The notes under the pieces were generated by a model. It saw only the letters and a program-made list of their open reading frames with translations, was not told where the DNA came from and did not search any database. Below, one piece after another: positions 47,201-59,218 of a DNA stretch of 64,000 nt; the first letter of the stretch is position 1, and each line of letters begins with the position of its first letter. A program made the translations under genes and the position numbers. The DNA comes from Halictus rubicundus (Eukaryota > Arthropoda > Insecta > Hymenoptera > Halictidae), in assembly GCF_050948215.1 (NCBI RefSeq), contig NC_135149.1, positions 1,798,001 through 1,862,000 on the forward strand, written 5' to 3'.

Positions 47201-47539
47201 AAACGACCTACCCTTTTCCTGGTTGATTGTTTTATCCGGCGATTAATTTCACACAACCCTTAGGAGAAACTTATTAAAATAATCTACTGAAAATATTCGG
47301 TATCGTCCGAAACACAATAATAATACAACGTGAATATGTGTATGAAAATTATTCAGAAAAGAATTAATGGTAGCTCTTGTTAACACTTCAACTGGAGATC
47401 AATTTTTGTTATTATGGAAAATCGATTTTAGGCTTTTAAAATGATGTGTTTGTAATTTGAAACAATGGAAACATTAGAACGTTAATAAAACCACCAAGGA
47501 GAGAAATAAATTGCAATTTTGTTCCCAGGTCCTGCAATT
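44257..47539. other. Non-coding stretch, no gene seen
   Basis: Mostly AT-rich (44270-45200, 46000-46690). A family A right-end-like segment lies at 44996-45035 (TACGCAAAATAAAAATGTTC then TGCATCAATTGG). 45440-45780 and 46730-47100 are GC-richer without supportable exons. Confidence 0.4.
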
Positions 47540-47582
47540 AATGCAAACACAATTTTTATTTTGCATAAAGACACGCAGTCTA
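47536..47582. repeat. Family A dispersed repeat, right end
   Basis: TTAATGCAAACACAATTTTT then ATTTTGCATAAAGACACGCA then GTCTA is a good match to the 12-kb copy's right end. No left end was found. Confidence 0.6.
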
Positions 47583-50520
47583 GTGATGAGCTTCAGCTCT
47601 GTGGTTTTGGTATACAATGACACAGTTTGATGTGGAATTTCTCGGATTTCTAATTATTCTTCGACATTAGCAGAGCGACTGTCTCGTTGTAAGCTCGCCA
47701 AGGCCCCCGGCAGCGAGGCTAGAACAAGGCACACGGTCTGAAGGTTGCGATCATTGATCCTAGTCCGTCCCCTCCTCAAGGGTTAAGTGTCTACCGATTC
47801 CGACGGGTTAAAGTGTTGGAAAGAACTAGTCGGACGGCTGCCATCTGCCACCCCCAACCCCCGGAGGGTTCCTATAGGAGCTCAGAATTCTCGCGAGTGG
47901 CTTGGACGGCTCAATGCCTTTAACCGTCTCTTGGCCACCCTCTAGAAACCACCCCCACTCGCTCTCTATCTTCGTCTCGTCTTTATTCTACCGCGAACCA
48001 TTGCGCGAGGCTTTTCATACAAGATTATATAGTATATTACGCATTAAATGTCGCAATTCGCTTTCTGCCCCTCCGAGGCCTCTCGGGTTCGTTCTCTTCC
48101 TACGTCGTTCAAACACCGAACCAAGGGGGTGGTGGAGAGCAGCCCCTCGTGGAAAACGGTTTACTCAGAAAAATTGGAAAAGACACACAGCATCGAACGG
48201 TCCGCTGTATTTACTCGCGGAACGATCTTTGGCTTTTCGACTACCGAGGAAATGAAAAGTGCCTTGCACGCGTCACTGCCGAAGCTGAAATCAATCTGTC
48301 GGGGGTCTTTGAAACAAAGACCTGCTACGCGGTTTCCGTACAGCATTGTGAGAGCTTGGGTGGCTGTGTTAAGTGCTTATTACTTGGAAGTTTGTGACTG
48401 TTGTTCGGCCATTCCGTTTAATTAATTTTCAGACGAGCGATTCTTCAAGGTTAGGACTCTTTTAAAGTCTTATCTTTTTGGTGCGTGGCGAAAAGACTGA
48501 TCCTCCTCCCCTTGCTGATCCTTATGCAATATAAATTGTCCGTATTAATTGTAAGAGGAATGAGCTAAATAAAATTGTCACTGTTCCCACAATAATTTCA
48601 ACTAAACGATAATAATGCAGGACTCTCTTTAGGTGCTCCTTGTTCCGGTTGATGTCTTATCTTGTTTAGAGTACTTAATAGTTTCAACAAGATGAGAATA
48701 CGAAGATAGACGTATCTTAAATTATTTTACTCATTTCTTTGTTTCGAATTGCACCTACTCACTTTCGCAATGAATTCATCAAATTCGTATCCCAGCGACG
48801 ATCAATCGCGAACGTGCTTCATAAAATTTTTCAGAGACGATTTTCGGAGTAACGAGCGAAAAATAAAGGTTCTGTTTCTCGATTACGCTATCCGGGGGAG
48901 CAGCCGCCTCCTCCCACTCCTCGCGAACAATGCGCATTACAAAAGAAGTATTTCCCGAGGCACGGTGCGCGTCTGCGAGCGCCCTTACGCCGCTTCCGCT
49001 TGCGCTATTCAATCGCGATCACGATTCTCCTCTGGAATAATGGACCAAACTCGACACCGAGCCGGGGATACACGCTGCCAAGAGAAAGAGAGATGGATAG
49101 GGGTGGCACCGGAAGTCTTGCGTGCCATTTGCCTCGTACGACATACTTATCCACGTCTTCAAGAATCACCGGCCGGTGAATAAGGGATCTTGAAGCGGCG
49201 CGTGCCCGGCCGCCCCCTCCCCCGGATGCCGAAGACTATAGTCTGCCCACAAAATGATCCCGGTGTCGTGTTTTCTCTCGACGAGAAAAGAAACCGGCCT
49301 TTTCGAGACGCTGGATCGCGCGAAAACCTTTCAGAACGACGACTTCTGGCTCGATTGTGCGATCAACCCCTACGATCTCGTTTCGATTTTTTGGTCTAGA
49401 ACGTACTGCTCAATTTTCTTAGCTCTCCAGATTTTTCATTGAAATTGTTGCATTTGGCTTGGCGTACGAAAGATACACGAACGGGGGAACCTTGTGTAAA
49501 TAGTCTTTTTATCAAGAAGTTTTTTTTTGAAAAATGTAATCACTAGATTGGTTTAAAATTTGAGGTATCATTTATTAACGTTATAATGTAAACAAAAATA
49601 TTTTTTATAAATTTTAATAGTTAACATCAATGGTGCAATGGCGGCTTGAAAATGGCATCCTGGAAATGCGCCGTGCAGCGTACAGTCCACAAAAATGATC
49701 TGAAACAAAAAAATCAAAATCGAATCGTTAGTTCATGCAAATACGCACAACATTACATTCTTCTTTTATTAAAATTTACAAAATTGCAAAAATGGCGAAG
49801 TTTCGAAAAAAAAACTGATTTTCTGTTCATAACCATGTTTTAGGGCAATAAAATATTAAAAAATCAGAGCTCGTTATGCTGTGGCGAATGATTTATGGAA
49901 TACATATACCAAGTTTCATAAAGATCGAGTAATCAGTTTTTGAGCTACGTTGCACGGCGTGCGAAGTTTTGCGTTTCGAGAAAAATGCGTTGAATGTTTG
50001 AGTAACAGAGATATCGTGAAAAAAATCTTAATTTATTTTAACTTACCTTATCGGTCTTTTGCTAATTTGCGATTCCAGAAGATGTTCTTCTTCCTCAAAA
50101 AGTTGTACTTCAGCCGTTTTTTCTTCTTTTCGAGAAGCAAAGCGAGAGCCCGACTACCTGAGCCGCTCCGCCCAATTCAACCGTTCACTTTATTTTGAAA
50201 ATAACGTACAAGAACATCTCTTTCTAACATTTTTTATCGTATTCCTGAGGAAATTTCGTATCGATGTAAACAAAAAAACAAAAAAAATATTCACAAAAAT
50301 TTCGTTTTACACAAGGTTTCCCCCTTAAATATTGGCCACAAAAGAATAGATTCTGCCCTAGAAGACAGGAATAGTGCGACTAATTATTATGCGACAAGGA
50401 GTCGAGAAATGAAAGAACGACTATTTTTTAGGGGTTTCACACCGTACGACAGGATAGAAATCCCGCGAGCGATTACAAATCGTGCGCAAAAATTGTGTCC
50501 GGCTCGGAATAGGAAAAGTT
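47583..50520. other. Non-coding stretch, no gene seen
   Basis: 47640-49400 is GC-moderate with many overlapping short frames. 49500-50340 is A/T-rich with text typical of old transposon interiors; GCGCCGTGCAGCGTA at 49665 has a loose inverted match TACGTTGCACGGCGT near 49940. No exon is supported. Confidence 0.35.
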
Positions 50521-50523
50521 GAT

Positions 50524-50709
50524 GGGACGGAGAGCAATAAGCCAATATCGAGACGCGATCGACATCAACGTCGACTGTGCAGGATTGCGGGAAGTTGCTG
50601 GAGAGCGACGGGAGTTGGTTCTCCTGTTCGGAAGGGGTCGAAGAGAATCGAGGGACGAGTGATTGAGACGCGCCGTAAGACAGGTTGAATCGAAGCTACT
50701 CCAATCTCG
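50524..50709 (+). other. Candidate leader exon with a 46-codon upstream ORF, ending at a splice donor
   Basis: Ends at CTCG then GTGAGT (GT at 50710-50711), a strong donor. An ATG at about 50523 opens a frame of 46 codons (starts MGRRAISQYRD) closed by TGA about 50 bases before the donor. Composition shifts to GC-rich relative to the left flank. It could be an untranslated first exon of a plus-strand gene such as erm. No transcript evidence. Confidence 0.18.
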
Positions 50710-50740
50710 GTGAGTCTCGGGTAATCGATTCCAGTAGCGA

Positions 50741-50782
50741 AGGAAGGAAGGAAGGAAGGAAGGAAGGAAGGAAGGAAGGAAA
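50741..50782 (+). repeat. (GGAA)10 tetranucleotide array
   Basis: About ten uninterrupted GGAA units, starting 30 bp after the candidate donor at 50710. Confidence 0.95.
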
Positions 50783-51254
50783 GCCGAGGTTGTTCGGAGG
50801 GGCACCGAAATCCCGTTCCGTTCCTAACCGAGCCGGCGAGCGTGTGTTGTTGGCGGATTTGACGTGCTTATCAATGGATCACAAATGTAATAGGCTGCAC
50901 GCACCCCAAATCGACCACATAACTGATATCTGATAAGGAACCAATAGCCGTGACGGGATTTGCGTGCGACTATTCATGCCTACATCAGACCACCGTGTGG
51001 TTCGTGCCGTCGGAAAATCTATTTCGAGAAACACGGGACCGGCGAACTTCGCTCGTGAAACAATATCCAATGGGAATGCAAGAAATGTATCACCGTCTGT
51101 GAAGTTTATCGCGTCTCGAGCCGCACGCCGAACTTCTGCCTTGCCGCGAAATATTCGCAAAAAGCGACAGAAACAGGGCATTCCTTTTTACATAGTATTA
51201 AAAGCGGTATAGAAATGATTTACGTGTCACAAGTTAGTCCCTCGGAACCTGGTA

Positions 51255-51435
51255 CAGTGAATTCTCGATATATGTCAACAACACGAGTCTTGCCAGCGTC
51301 ATATATCGTCCAGGAGACATACCCTAGCCGTTTATGTTTATGTTTACACTCCTCGACGTCCGAGGCGTCTCGAGCTTCCATAATTCCGCGACGTTTATCA
51401 TCCAGGCCTTGGTGACAAGTATCGAGTAAACACTG
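51255..51435 (+). mobile_element. Family B MITE, complete, TA-flanked
   Basis: TA at 51253-51254 and 51436-51437 flanks ends CAGTGAATTCTCGATATATG and, on the reverse strand, CAGTGTTTACTCGATACTTG. These match imperfectly over about 25 bp. Length is 181 bp. The core (GTCCAGGAGACATACCC, GTTTACACTCCTCGACGTCC, GAGGCGTCTCGAGCTTCC) is shared with copies at 29965, 36281 and 43841. TA target and CAGTG ends fit the Tc1/mariner superfamily. Confidence 0.75.
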
Positions 51436-51539
51436 TATTCCCTTTCACGTTGCGTTAAAAATTATTTAGACTTATTTTACACTGAATATAAATGTTTTAA
51501 GACACTGTAGGGTCTACATATTCAAACAAAGCGTCGAGG

Positions 51540-52340
51540 CGCTAGGGAATGCAATAATATTTAGAATTCGGGCCAGGGATGGGGGGGGGGGGGTTGAAGA
51601 AGCTCTCGCAGCCCTCGAAAGAAATCGTCGAGGAGCGGCCGTACAGAATCTCGAGGAGGCCGGACGATTATTACCTCAACCGAGCCGATAATAATTCGAT
51701 TCCGGGCATTGTGCTTCGACGAAAATCCGATTCCCATCGAGAGCCGTCTCGACAAAACGGCCGCGAGACGCAAAACAGGCCTCTGTGGGGCGCGGGCTGA
51801 AAGGGCCCGCGAAGTGACAATGCCGGCGAGCATTGTTTTCCTGACTTTTATCCCGCTGATTATTCCGCCGGGGCCATTATGATCGTCGCCGGCGATCGTC
51901 ATTATGTTTGACGAGGCCCCGGCGATCTCGAGTTACGCGGCCCATTGTCAGCGGGGCGGCGGCAACGACGCCGAAAATGCGAAATGAACGCGCACAGACG
52001 GCGAACCGTAGGCGCCCGCTGTGGCATCGGCCACGTGTGCAGTTTTCGATTTAATTTGCGGGTCCGTTTGTGTGGCTCCTTTCGTCGACGAAGCGGCCAG
52101 AGAGCTCCGCTGCAAGCGCAATTAACGCCGGGTAATTGATGTTAATCTTTGTCCACCCAGTTTGCGTCCCCGGGCTCCCGATGAAATTCCTCGAGGGCCG
52201 CTGAGAATCGATTAATTGCGTTAAGCACGTCCACCTTTGCAGTTTTGGCGGTTGTGTCCGGGTCTTTCGACACGGTATGTTTCACCGAGTTTGTTCAACA
52301 AGCTTGAATTTGCTTGCGAGAGACGCAGAAGTATGCAGAT
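51540..52340. promoter_or_regulatory. Candidate regulatory DNA, GC-rich
   Basis: CpG-rich DNA with isolated TTAATTTGCGG, GCAATTAACGCC, GGTAATTGATG, GATTAATTGCG words and no repeats apart from the G run at 51581. It looks like developmental non-coding sequence. Inference only. Confidence 0.2.
51581..51593 (+). repeat. Poly-G tract, 13 G
   Basis: An uninterrupted G run on the plus strand. Confidence 0.9.
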
Positions 52341-52440
52341 TCAGGTTGTCTTTGATAGTTAGGTTTAGGAGCACTAAAAATTAGTATTTTACATTGCTTT
52401 ATAAAAATAAGAAGAACGTGTCTATCCAAGTTTTAATATA

Positions 52441-52840
52441 CAGGGTCATCCGTTTTTAAACGGCCAAACGTCAACCAGCTGTAGAGGACCCCAAATGAAA
52501 CAACTTTCACCCCTAACACTTTTTTTGATTCGGTCTTGATTTTTAGATAATTGCAAAAACCCGTCATTTTTTGCGTTCACTTAAGATTAAATATATTAGG
52601 ACTGCAATTATGTATCTTGATGATTTTTCCTTTGTTTGGTTTAAAATAAATAGGGGCATCTTTTTTATTCAGTCAACTTTTTTGTATGACCATTGGATCT
52701 TGGTTTTTTTGACATGGGGCACGCCGTGGAGACTGAATGAAATAACTTCGAATCAAAAGAAGTGTTAGGGGTGAAAGTTGTTCCATTTGGGGTCCTCTTT
52801 AGCTGGTTGACGTTTGGCCGTTTAAAAACGGATGACCCTG
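52441..52840. mobile_element. Mariner-type MITE with 92-bp inverted repeats
   Basis: The left arm 52441-52532 and right arm 52749-52840 are inverted copies differing at only about five positions by eye. Ends read CAGGGTCATCCGTTTTTAAA. TATA flanks both sides (52437-52440 and 52841-52844), giving a TA or TATA duplication. A 216-bp AT-rich core has no transposase. High arm identity indicates recent activity or gene conversion. Confidence 0.85.
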
Positions 52841-52921
52841 TATACCTAAAGAAATAAATTTGTTGAGACACTCCACGTAGATGGATCTTCACAATCTCAT
52901 TAATCGTAAATTCAAAATATT

Positions 52922-52962
52922 AGAACCCGTCGTTTTGACGGGTCCCGTAAACCTAGTGTTAA
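52922..52962. mobile_element. piggyBac-like terminal fragment with hairpin
   Basis: On the reverse strand it reads TTAACACTAGGTTTACGGG, then the palindromic pair ACCCGTC/GACGGGT (52925-52943 with a 5-base loop). This is the same architecture as the end at 2349-2411: TTAACACTA..., then a CGGTC/GACCG-type hairpin. No matching left end was found; the mariner MITE 80 bp to the left may have split it. Confidence 0.5.
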
Positions 52963-55076
52963 GGGGTGAACAGCTATAGTGATAGCATGACGATTTCTGT
53001 GTTGTTTTCTTTCTGGCTGTCAACCTTCTTCTTTGCATCACTCCTATTTTATTCTGATACTTCAATGCAAACAACTTCTATCGAAGGCCGAGAAATATTA
53101 ACAATATCGGTAATTTGATTTTTAATTTCGTTTCGTTCGGTCCATAACTGTATTCGTGATGGTTAATAAACTACTTCATGTTTTGTTTCCGATCAGTAGA
53201 AAGACCGGAGCATGCTGCATAAAAAAATATATACCTTCTATAAATTTGGTTATTTTTCCGTAAAAAAAAATCACACATGTGCTTCAAATACCAATAAACA
53301 TGCGTGCAAAATCCCAATGTACACGGTTCGATAGTTTTCTTGCAAAAAATCAGAATACCTCCTTATGCGTTGCTATTAAATGTCTAACATAGAGACACGA
53401 AGCTACGCATTTGGAGTAAGAAATAGCCTAACCGCTGAGCTCATTGAAACATGTATAAGACCAATCAAACATATTTCATTTTCAAATTAATCTTGAGGAG
53501 GGCTGACTACTAGGCGTGTACCGAAATAAGGCAGATTTACGCTAGAATCGCGTTGCCATAATGTTGAAGTGGAGGGTTATGTACGGGACGCAAGGTAATG
53601 TAATACGTCGAGAATTGCCTCGATCTCGAAACCAGCTTCGGAAAAATGGCGGGCGCGCCGGTTCCCAAGCGAAATATCGCACACGGATCTCGTTAAAAGC
53701 AAGGGTGTGTGTTCCCAGCGGAAGTCACCAGGGATCGGCTCAAGTTAAAGGCAGAGACGAAAAGGACGAATCGGTGATAACGAGGTGTTCCAGCCGGGGT
53801 CTCTCGACAGAGGCGACAGAGGCACACGGGGGTGAGGGTTGTAAAACCCCCCGTAGACTGCGCAGCTGTGAACCCCCCGCCAATTCTGCGCTCTCGACTC
53901 GGCGATACGTCGAGGCTCTGTACGTGAATTCGAGATGCATCGAGACCCAGCGGGACTCGTTGCCATTTTGGAAAGCCCACAGTATTCATACGGGTTCGCT
54001 GCGCCACGCACGTGGCCACCGATTTTCTTTTTCGCTCGTTTTTTTTTTAATTTTTTGTGCGAGCCTTGCACGCTTGCTCATACGCAGGGCTCGTTAAACT
54101 CGCTTCGTTTCCGCTCCAAACAATACGCCTATCGCTCCAATTGAGTCTCGCAACTTTGTTCGACAATCTTTCAACTTTTATGGTCCGTTCGTTTGAAAAT
54201 GGAAGAACGATTTTTGGTGTCTTTGTTCTTCGGGCTTTGCTACTTTAATTATTCTTGACCTTTTGTGTGCCCTTATATTCTGAAACAATATTATTTTTCA
54301 CACAACAAATAACTTGCAAAGAAATCTTTAATAATTCCTAATCACGTTCACACCAAACGATGCATATGAGTTTTTAGATTCATCACACTTCTGTCGTAAA
54401 ATAAATGGCTAAAACATATGAATTATTTAAAAAGTGGTTAATCTAAGTGAGAAAATCACCTTGGCAAAGTAGAATAATCATAGTAATAATCCCATTTAAG
54501 CGAACTAATTATTTCTTGAAATCATTTCAAACTTACCTGGAAGGTGATCAGATAAAATGTTCCAGGAGCAAAGGGTTAAACAATTCGCAGATTCTATCAA
54601 ACTCAAAATCCATTTAACCCATCCCCCTTCGAGAATATCTGTCCATCTCTCCATCCATTTTGGTATATAAAAAAAAATAAATAACAAGGAGCAAGTTTCC
54701 CGGCGAACTGCCTCCATTTCGTTCCGCAAATTTAGCCACAGAAAATCGCATCGGAATGAAACGTAAAACGAGACCGATTAGAAGGCCCGCGAGGGATTTC
54801 CTGCTGGGTTTATCAAATCCCCGAATGATTCAATTAATTTCCGCGGCGGGTATCCGTGCTCTCCGCGAGTGTAATTAGCGTAAAGCAATCTGATCGCCGT
54901 AACGCACGAAAAGCGAGCGAGCGCGAGCTAGGCGAGACATGTCGTTGAGCATACGGCAGAGAGAACATTGTTCCGGGGTGATGGAGTTAAAGTTCGTGCC
55001 GACCGGAAAGTTCCTTAAAATTAAGCCGTTTCCCCCGATCCGGACGATCCTAGAGAGAGAGAAAGAGAAAGAGAGA
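52963..55076. other. Non-coding stretch, no gene seen
   Basis: A 178-codon frame at 53561-54097 has no recognised domain and is overlapped by similar-length frames on the other strand, so it is not called. A TTAACCCTTTGC-type end lies near 54566-54577 (GAGCAAAGGGTTAA), without a partner. 54740-54960 is GC-rich with CAATTAATTTCC and GTAATTAGCG words. Confidence 0.35.
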
Positions 55077-55100
55077 GGGGGGGGGGGGAGAGGGGCAAAG
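55048..55100 (+). repeat. GA array followed by a 12-G tract
   Basis: GAGA/GAAA units run into twelve G (55077-55088) and then GAGAGGGGC. Confidence 0.9.
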
Positions 55101-58100
55101 TAAACGGGCGCACAACTGAGCGACTTAATTCAGAATACACCGTGCGGAATACTCTCGGTGCCTACACCCCCGCGATTCGTGCGAGGCGACTCGCAATTTA
55201 TTCCCTCTCTTTGCCTCTCGGTTCGCCACCATTCTCCAATTAACTATATACCACCCTCCCCGCGAGTCCTCGTAACGCGAAACGTCGAAATCGAGTCATG
55301 CTGCGCGTTTAAATCCTTGGAAAAATAGAAGCCCTGGATCGTTTTCATCCACGACCACGTTTAAATATCAAATTCCGGCGTCCGGCCTTTACGCACGGTC
55401 CCTTGGAACTGTACAAGGATAATGAATTCGGTTCGGCGGTTAATTCAACGATTTAACGCGTCTTAAACCGGATCTTAACGCTGCAATATTAAAACGTAAC
55501 TACAGGAAGTAGAATTTTCTGAACAAAATACGATTCCACGTGGAACAATTAGTCGCACACGTTGCACTGACGCATTTCAAACCGAATTTGAGCAAAGACT
55601 GAACACCCAATGGGAGTACTGTTTTTCCCAGCACCACTGCTTCACAGTCACGTGACCGTGCACGGCGTCTATAAGTCGAAATTCGAAAAAATTTCGCTGA
55701 GAAAGCCGTGGAGGACGATTAATCCGGCTAATTTCGAATCGGCTTACCGACGAGAAGCGGTCGTTGGGTGAACGGGACAGGAAGGGGGCGGGTTTGTGGC
55801 CGAGTTATGGGACACAGGACAACCGAGGGGGTGTGCATTGTGCCTGCTGTCATCCTCAGTCGAGCTTTCGTTACCCCAAATGCTAATTATACGTCAACCG
55901 TTCACGCGCCGTATCACGAAGGGCCGCAAATGTCAGAGATGGAACAATGAGGGAGGTGAGTCTAATGGGCTCCTTCCATGCGGAAGACGTTCACCGGACC
56001 TCGAGGTGTCCTCGGAAAAATTATGGGGTGCCCGGCTGCCTTTGCACCCCGCTATCATCATTGGGAAATCGATCTTGATCCTTGTAATTGAGAGTGTCGA
56101 CTGGCCGGCTGCATCTTTTGACTCATTACGACGATAAATTTCGATTCAGTTCAAAGCTTGAAGTCTCTACTTTCGCGTAAATGCAATAATTTTTTCCTGA
56201 GATTTCCCTGCGAGACGCAGTGGGTGGAAAACTAAAGACACGCCCCTTTTCGGAAACAATACAAATTGAAACGTTCCTGGCAGCATATTATAAAACTTTT
56301 TCGGGGAAGGGATGAAGTATAGATTTGAAGATTGAAGATTTTACAACTACATCTGGAAACTTGAGGAAAGATTTTTTCTAGCCATTTTACTGAGCTTTCA
56401 ATGACAAACAATGATCCGGAAAAAGTTGTTTTAATGGATCAGGAAAAATTTGTCGAGCAGAAAATAGATTGTCGTGGCTTTTCAGGGGGTCGAAGAGAAA
56501 TATTGGACTTTGATTCGAGAAGACCGGAGTCTTGGATCGTCCGGCGGAGAGCTGCAACTCTGTTTCTTTTCGGAGGAAACGGCCGGTGACACATTTCGAC
56601 GGTATCACTTCGCCCGCGGAGCGATCGTAATAAAGTTAAGCGGCAGAATTCGTTCGGGCCGGCTTATTTTCTTATCGCCACTTAAGGGCAAAGAGCGATA
56701 GGCGTCTGACCTCATGAGCAGGTATATTCGCAGAAGGAGTCGGTGATTGATGCACACGGTACACGCGAAGCCCCTATCCGCCCACTCAGGGCTCTAGCTG
56801 TCTAACCCCACCCAATCCGGAATGTTCATATTGGGGAGTCACTGATTCGAATTATCGTTGCTTACCGTTTCGGGGTTAACCAGTGCTATCTTGATGAGCG
56901 TGTCAACCTGTACCTACAACGTTGCAACGAGACCCAACCACATTGATCCCGCCCTTGGCTAATCGAGGAAACGTTTCTCACCCTGCAACGATACGCCGGC
57001 ATTTTTACAGGATGTCTTAGGGCTATCGCGATACTCGAAGGGGTAGATAGTACGGGGTTGAACTAGCCACAACAATATCTGTGATCGATCCTCGTTCGAG
57101 AAAGGCCGGCTTACAATTTAAACCTGGCTGCAATTTATTCTGATATGCAGATTGCACTCTTCGCGGCATGCCTTTTGTTTTTAGGTGGCAGGCGTTTTGT
57201 TACAGCTGTCGCCAGGGTGCTACATTTCTTCTTTTACAAATGGTGATTTTCTATAGAAACATCCCCTCTTTTTAGTCCTCAGATATTTTTATATAACCGC
57301 TTTGCTTGTTGTTCGCTTTCGAGACGCGATCGGACATCTGCTATTCCGCGAGGCTTTCGTTTTATATTTTTTTTTACAACTCATACCGTAATCTCGAAAT
57401 TACCGCGGCAAGAGTCTCGAAGGTCGAACGTTATTAACTTTATGACCGTAACCGCCACGCCTGGCCTTCACGCCATTGTCATCCTCAAGGCCCGTGAGGA
57501 TCCGAGACACGCGTTCGCACCCCCTTAGGCCATCTGGTTCAGACCAAACGCGTGTTTCACTATTTTGGAAATCTCGGGCCTCTCTAATTTAGAAGTACTC
57601 GGGAGTCCCGGATCCAAGGTCTGAACCCGATGGTCGTCCGTCTACTCGGTACAAAGGGCCACAAAAATTGCACTACCATGTGCAGGCCACTTGGGCCTCT
57701 TCGTCGCGTTGCACCAGGGTCCCGTTGTTCGAAAATTTCCACGATTGACCGGGGGGTAAGGATTTTCACCTTCACCGCGGAGAACTGTCCGGAAGATTCT
57801 CCTCCCTCAAGTGAATCAGCGAATGGGGATGATTCTCTCGAAAATTCGAACCCATCCCTTCGAAGAGTTTGACACCAACAAGGTGAAAGTTCTCATCAGA
57901 AGCTCGTACAACATACGTAGTAGTCGTTCGTAGACAACGTTCGTAGTTTCATCCGTAAGACTTTTTATCGATTCGTAGGGCGTACACAACCACCGCGCAA
58001 TTAGTTCGGATCCAGTTACCCAATATTAACTTGGCGGGTAACAATTCGGCAACACGGATAACGCGACGCGTTCACAACGGTGAATCCGAGCCTTACAACC

Positions 58101-58700
58101 TCGGATGGATATACAGTCGAGATCCGCGGGTCGCATCGCAAACCACTTGTAACTATTCAAGTGGTACAATGACTTGTCTGTGATGCTTCGGTAACAACCC
58201 CTATCGTTCTCGACCCTCAAAAATGTTTCTAAATTTTTGAAAAAATACTTTCTTGCCAGTCATTGAATAATTTAGCTTCTGGAAGTATGTCATGTTAAAT
58301 GCAACGATAGAAGTGCTGGAAAAATATTATAGAATGCGTGCGAGCACTTGAGAAAGTATTCATGGTTTCCAAACGTCACCAATGTTGTCCATAGCCGAAA
58401 AATCAGACAACTGGGAAGAAAGAGAGGACAATGTTTGGACTCGATGATTCCTTCGATGACAAGAAGGAGGTAGAGAAAACGAAAGGTCGATCGTTAGCGG
58501 ATAGGAAAGAGGAGATAATTAATGGGCCGACAACGAGGCGGGTAAATTTGCAAAGCCATTTCAAGTTCCTTCGAGCTCCTTCAAGTTTCTTTGGCCGCCG
58601 CCCGTCTCATCGTCGCCTAACAGTTTACCGGCGTCGATTGGATTCTTCGGACCATTTGTAACCGCATCGGTAAACTTTGTACATTTAACGGCGAGCTCAC
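55101..58700. other. Non-coding stretch, no gene seen
   Basis: GC-moderate DNA with TAAT-containing words up to 55760, then unremarkable. Short open frames at 55768-56137, 56401-56701 and 57630-57872 lack coding signature or splice context. No repeat boundaries were recognised. Confidence 0.35.
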
Positions 58701-58787
58701 CTGCCGCGACGGGGGTTGTTCGAGTGGGTCACGGGACCCGGGTTGCGTTTCACCCTTTTGTATCGATCACACGAGCTTCTGCCTCTC
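58701..58787 (-). other. Candidate 87-nt internal exon on the minus strand
   Basis: On the minus strand ATTTTCAG (AG at 58789-58788) precedes an 87-base segment ending GGCAG at a consensus donor GTGAGC (GT at 58700-58699). One frame is open throughout (RGRSSCDRYKRVKRNPGPVT continuing to HSNNPRRG); the other two contain TGA. The upstream side is pyrimidine-rich, including a (TC)n array. No family is recognised and no partner exon was identified, so this may be chance. Confidence 0.2.
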
Positions 58788-58876
58788 CTGAAAATCCGAA
58801 GCCGAACAACAAAACTAAAATACAACCTGAAACAAAAATTTACTGAAAAATTCCTCAAAAAATCTCTCCAAAAGAA

Positions 58877-58879
<3 letters not shown>

Positions 58880-58928
<49 letters not shown>
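58880..58928 (+). repeat. (AG)n microsatellite
   Basis: About 49 bp of uninterrupted AG repeats. Confidence 0.95.
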
Positions 58929-58931
<3 letters not shown>

Positions 58932-59218
58932 AATCCTGGGACCAATTCCAGGAAACAAAATGGTCCCGAAGTGGTCGTCGGCCATGCTCCAGCCGAGATT
59001 GGAGTAAATTGGCGGAATTGTCGGCGGCCACAAGGAGCGATACTGATTACCTCGGCCGCTCGTTAAGCACTGTAACAATACTAGCCCCCACCATGTCGCC
59101 AAAGACCATCCCCTCCCGTGTCAGTTCCGAGAGGGTGATAAAGCGAGCGCCCAATCGTTCGTCGTCCGTTCCCACCACCGACTCTCTCCTCTCTTTTCTC
59201 TCTCGACCGCTACGTGGC

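Noticed and set aside
49500..50340. Possible transposon interior or foldback
   Set aside because: Only one loose 15-base inverted match (49665 and 49940); no terminal repeats or target duplication could be defined.
53561..54097. 178-codon plus-strand frame
   Set aside because: Overlapped by several comparable frames on both strands. No homology cue, and the C-terminal hydrophobic part comes from a T-run.
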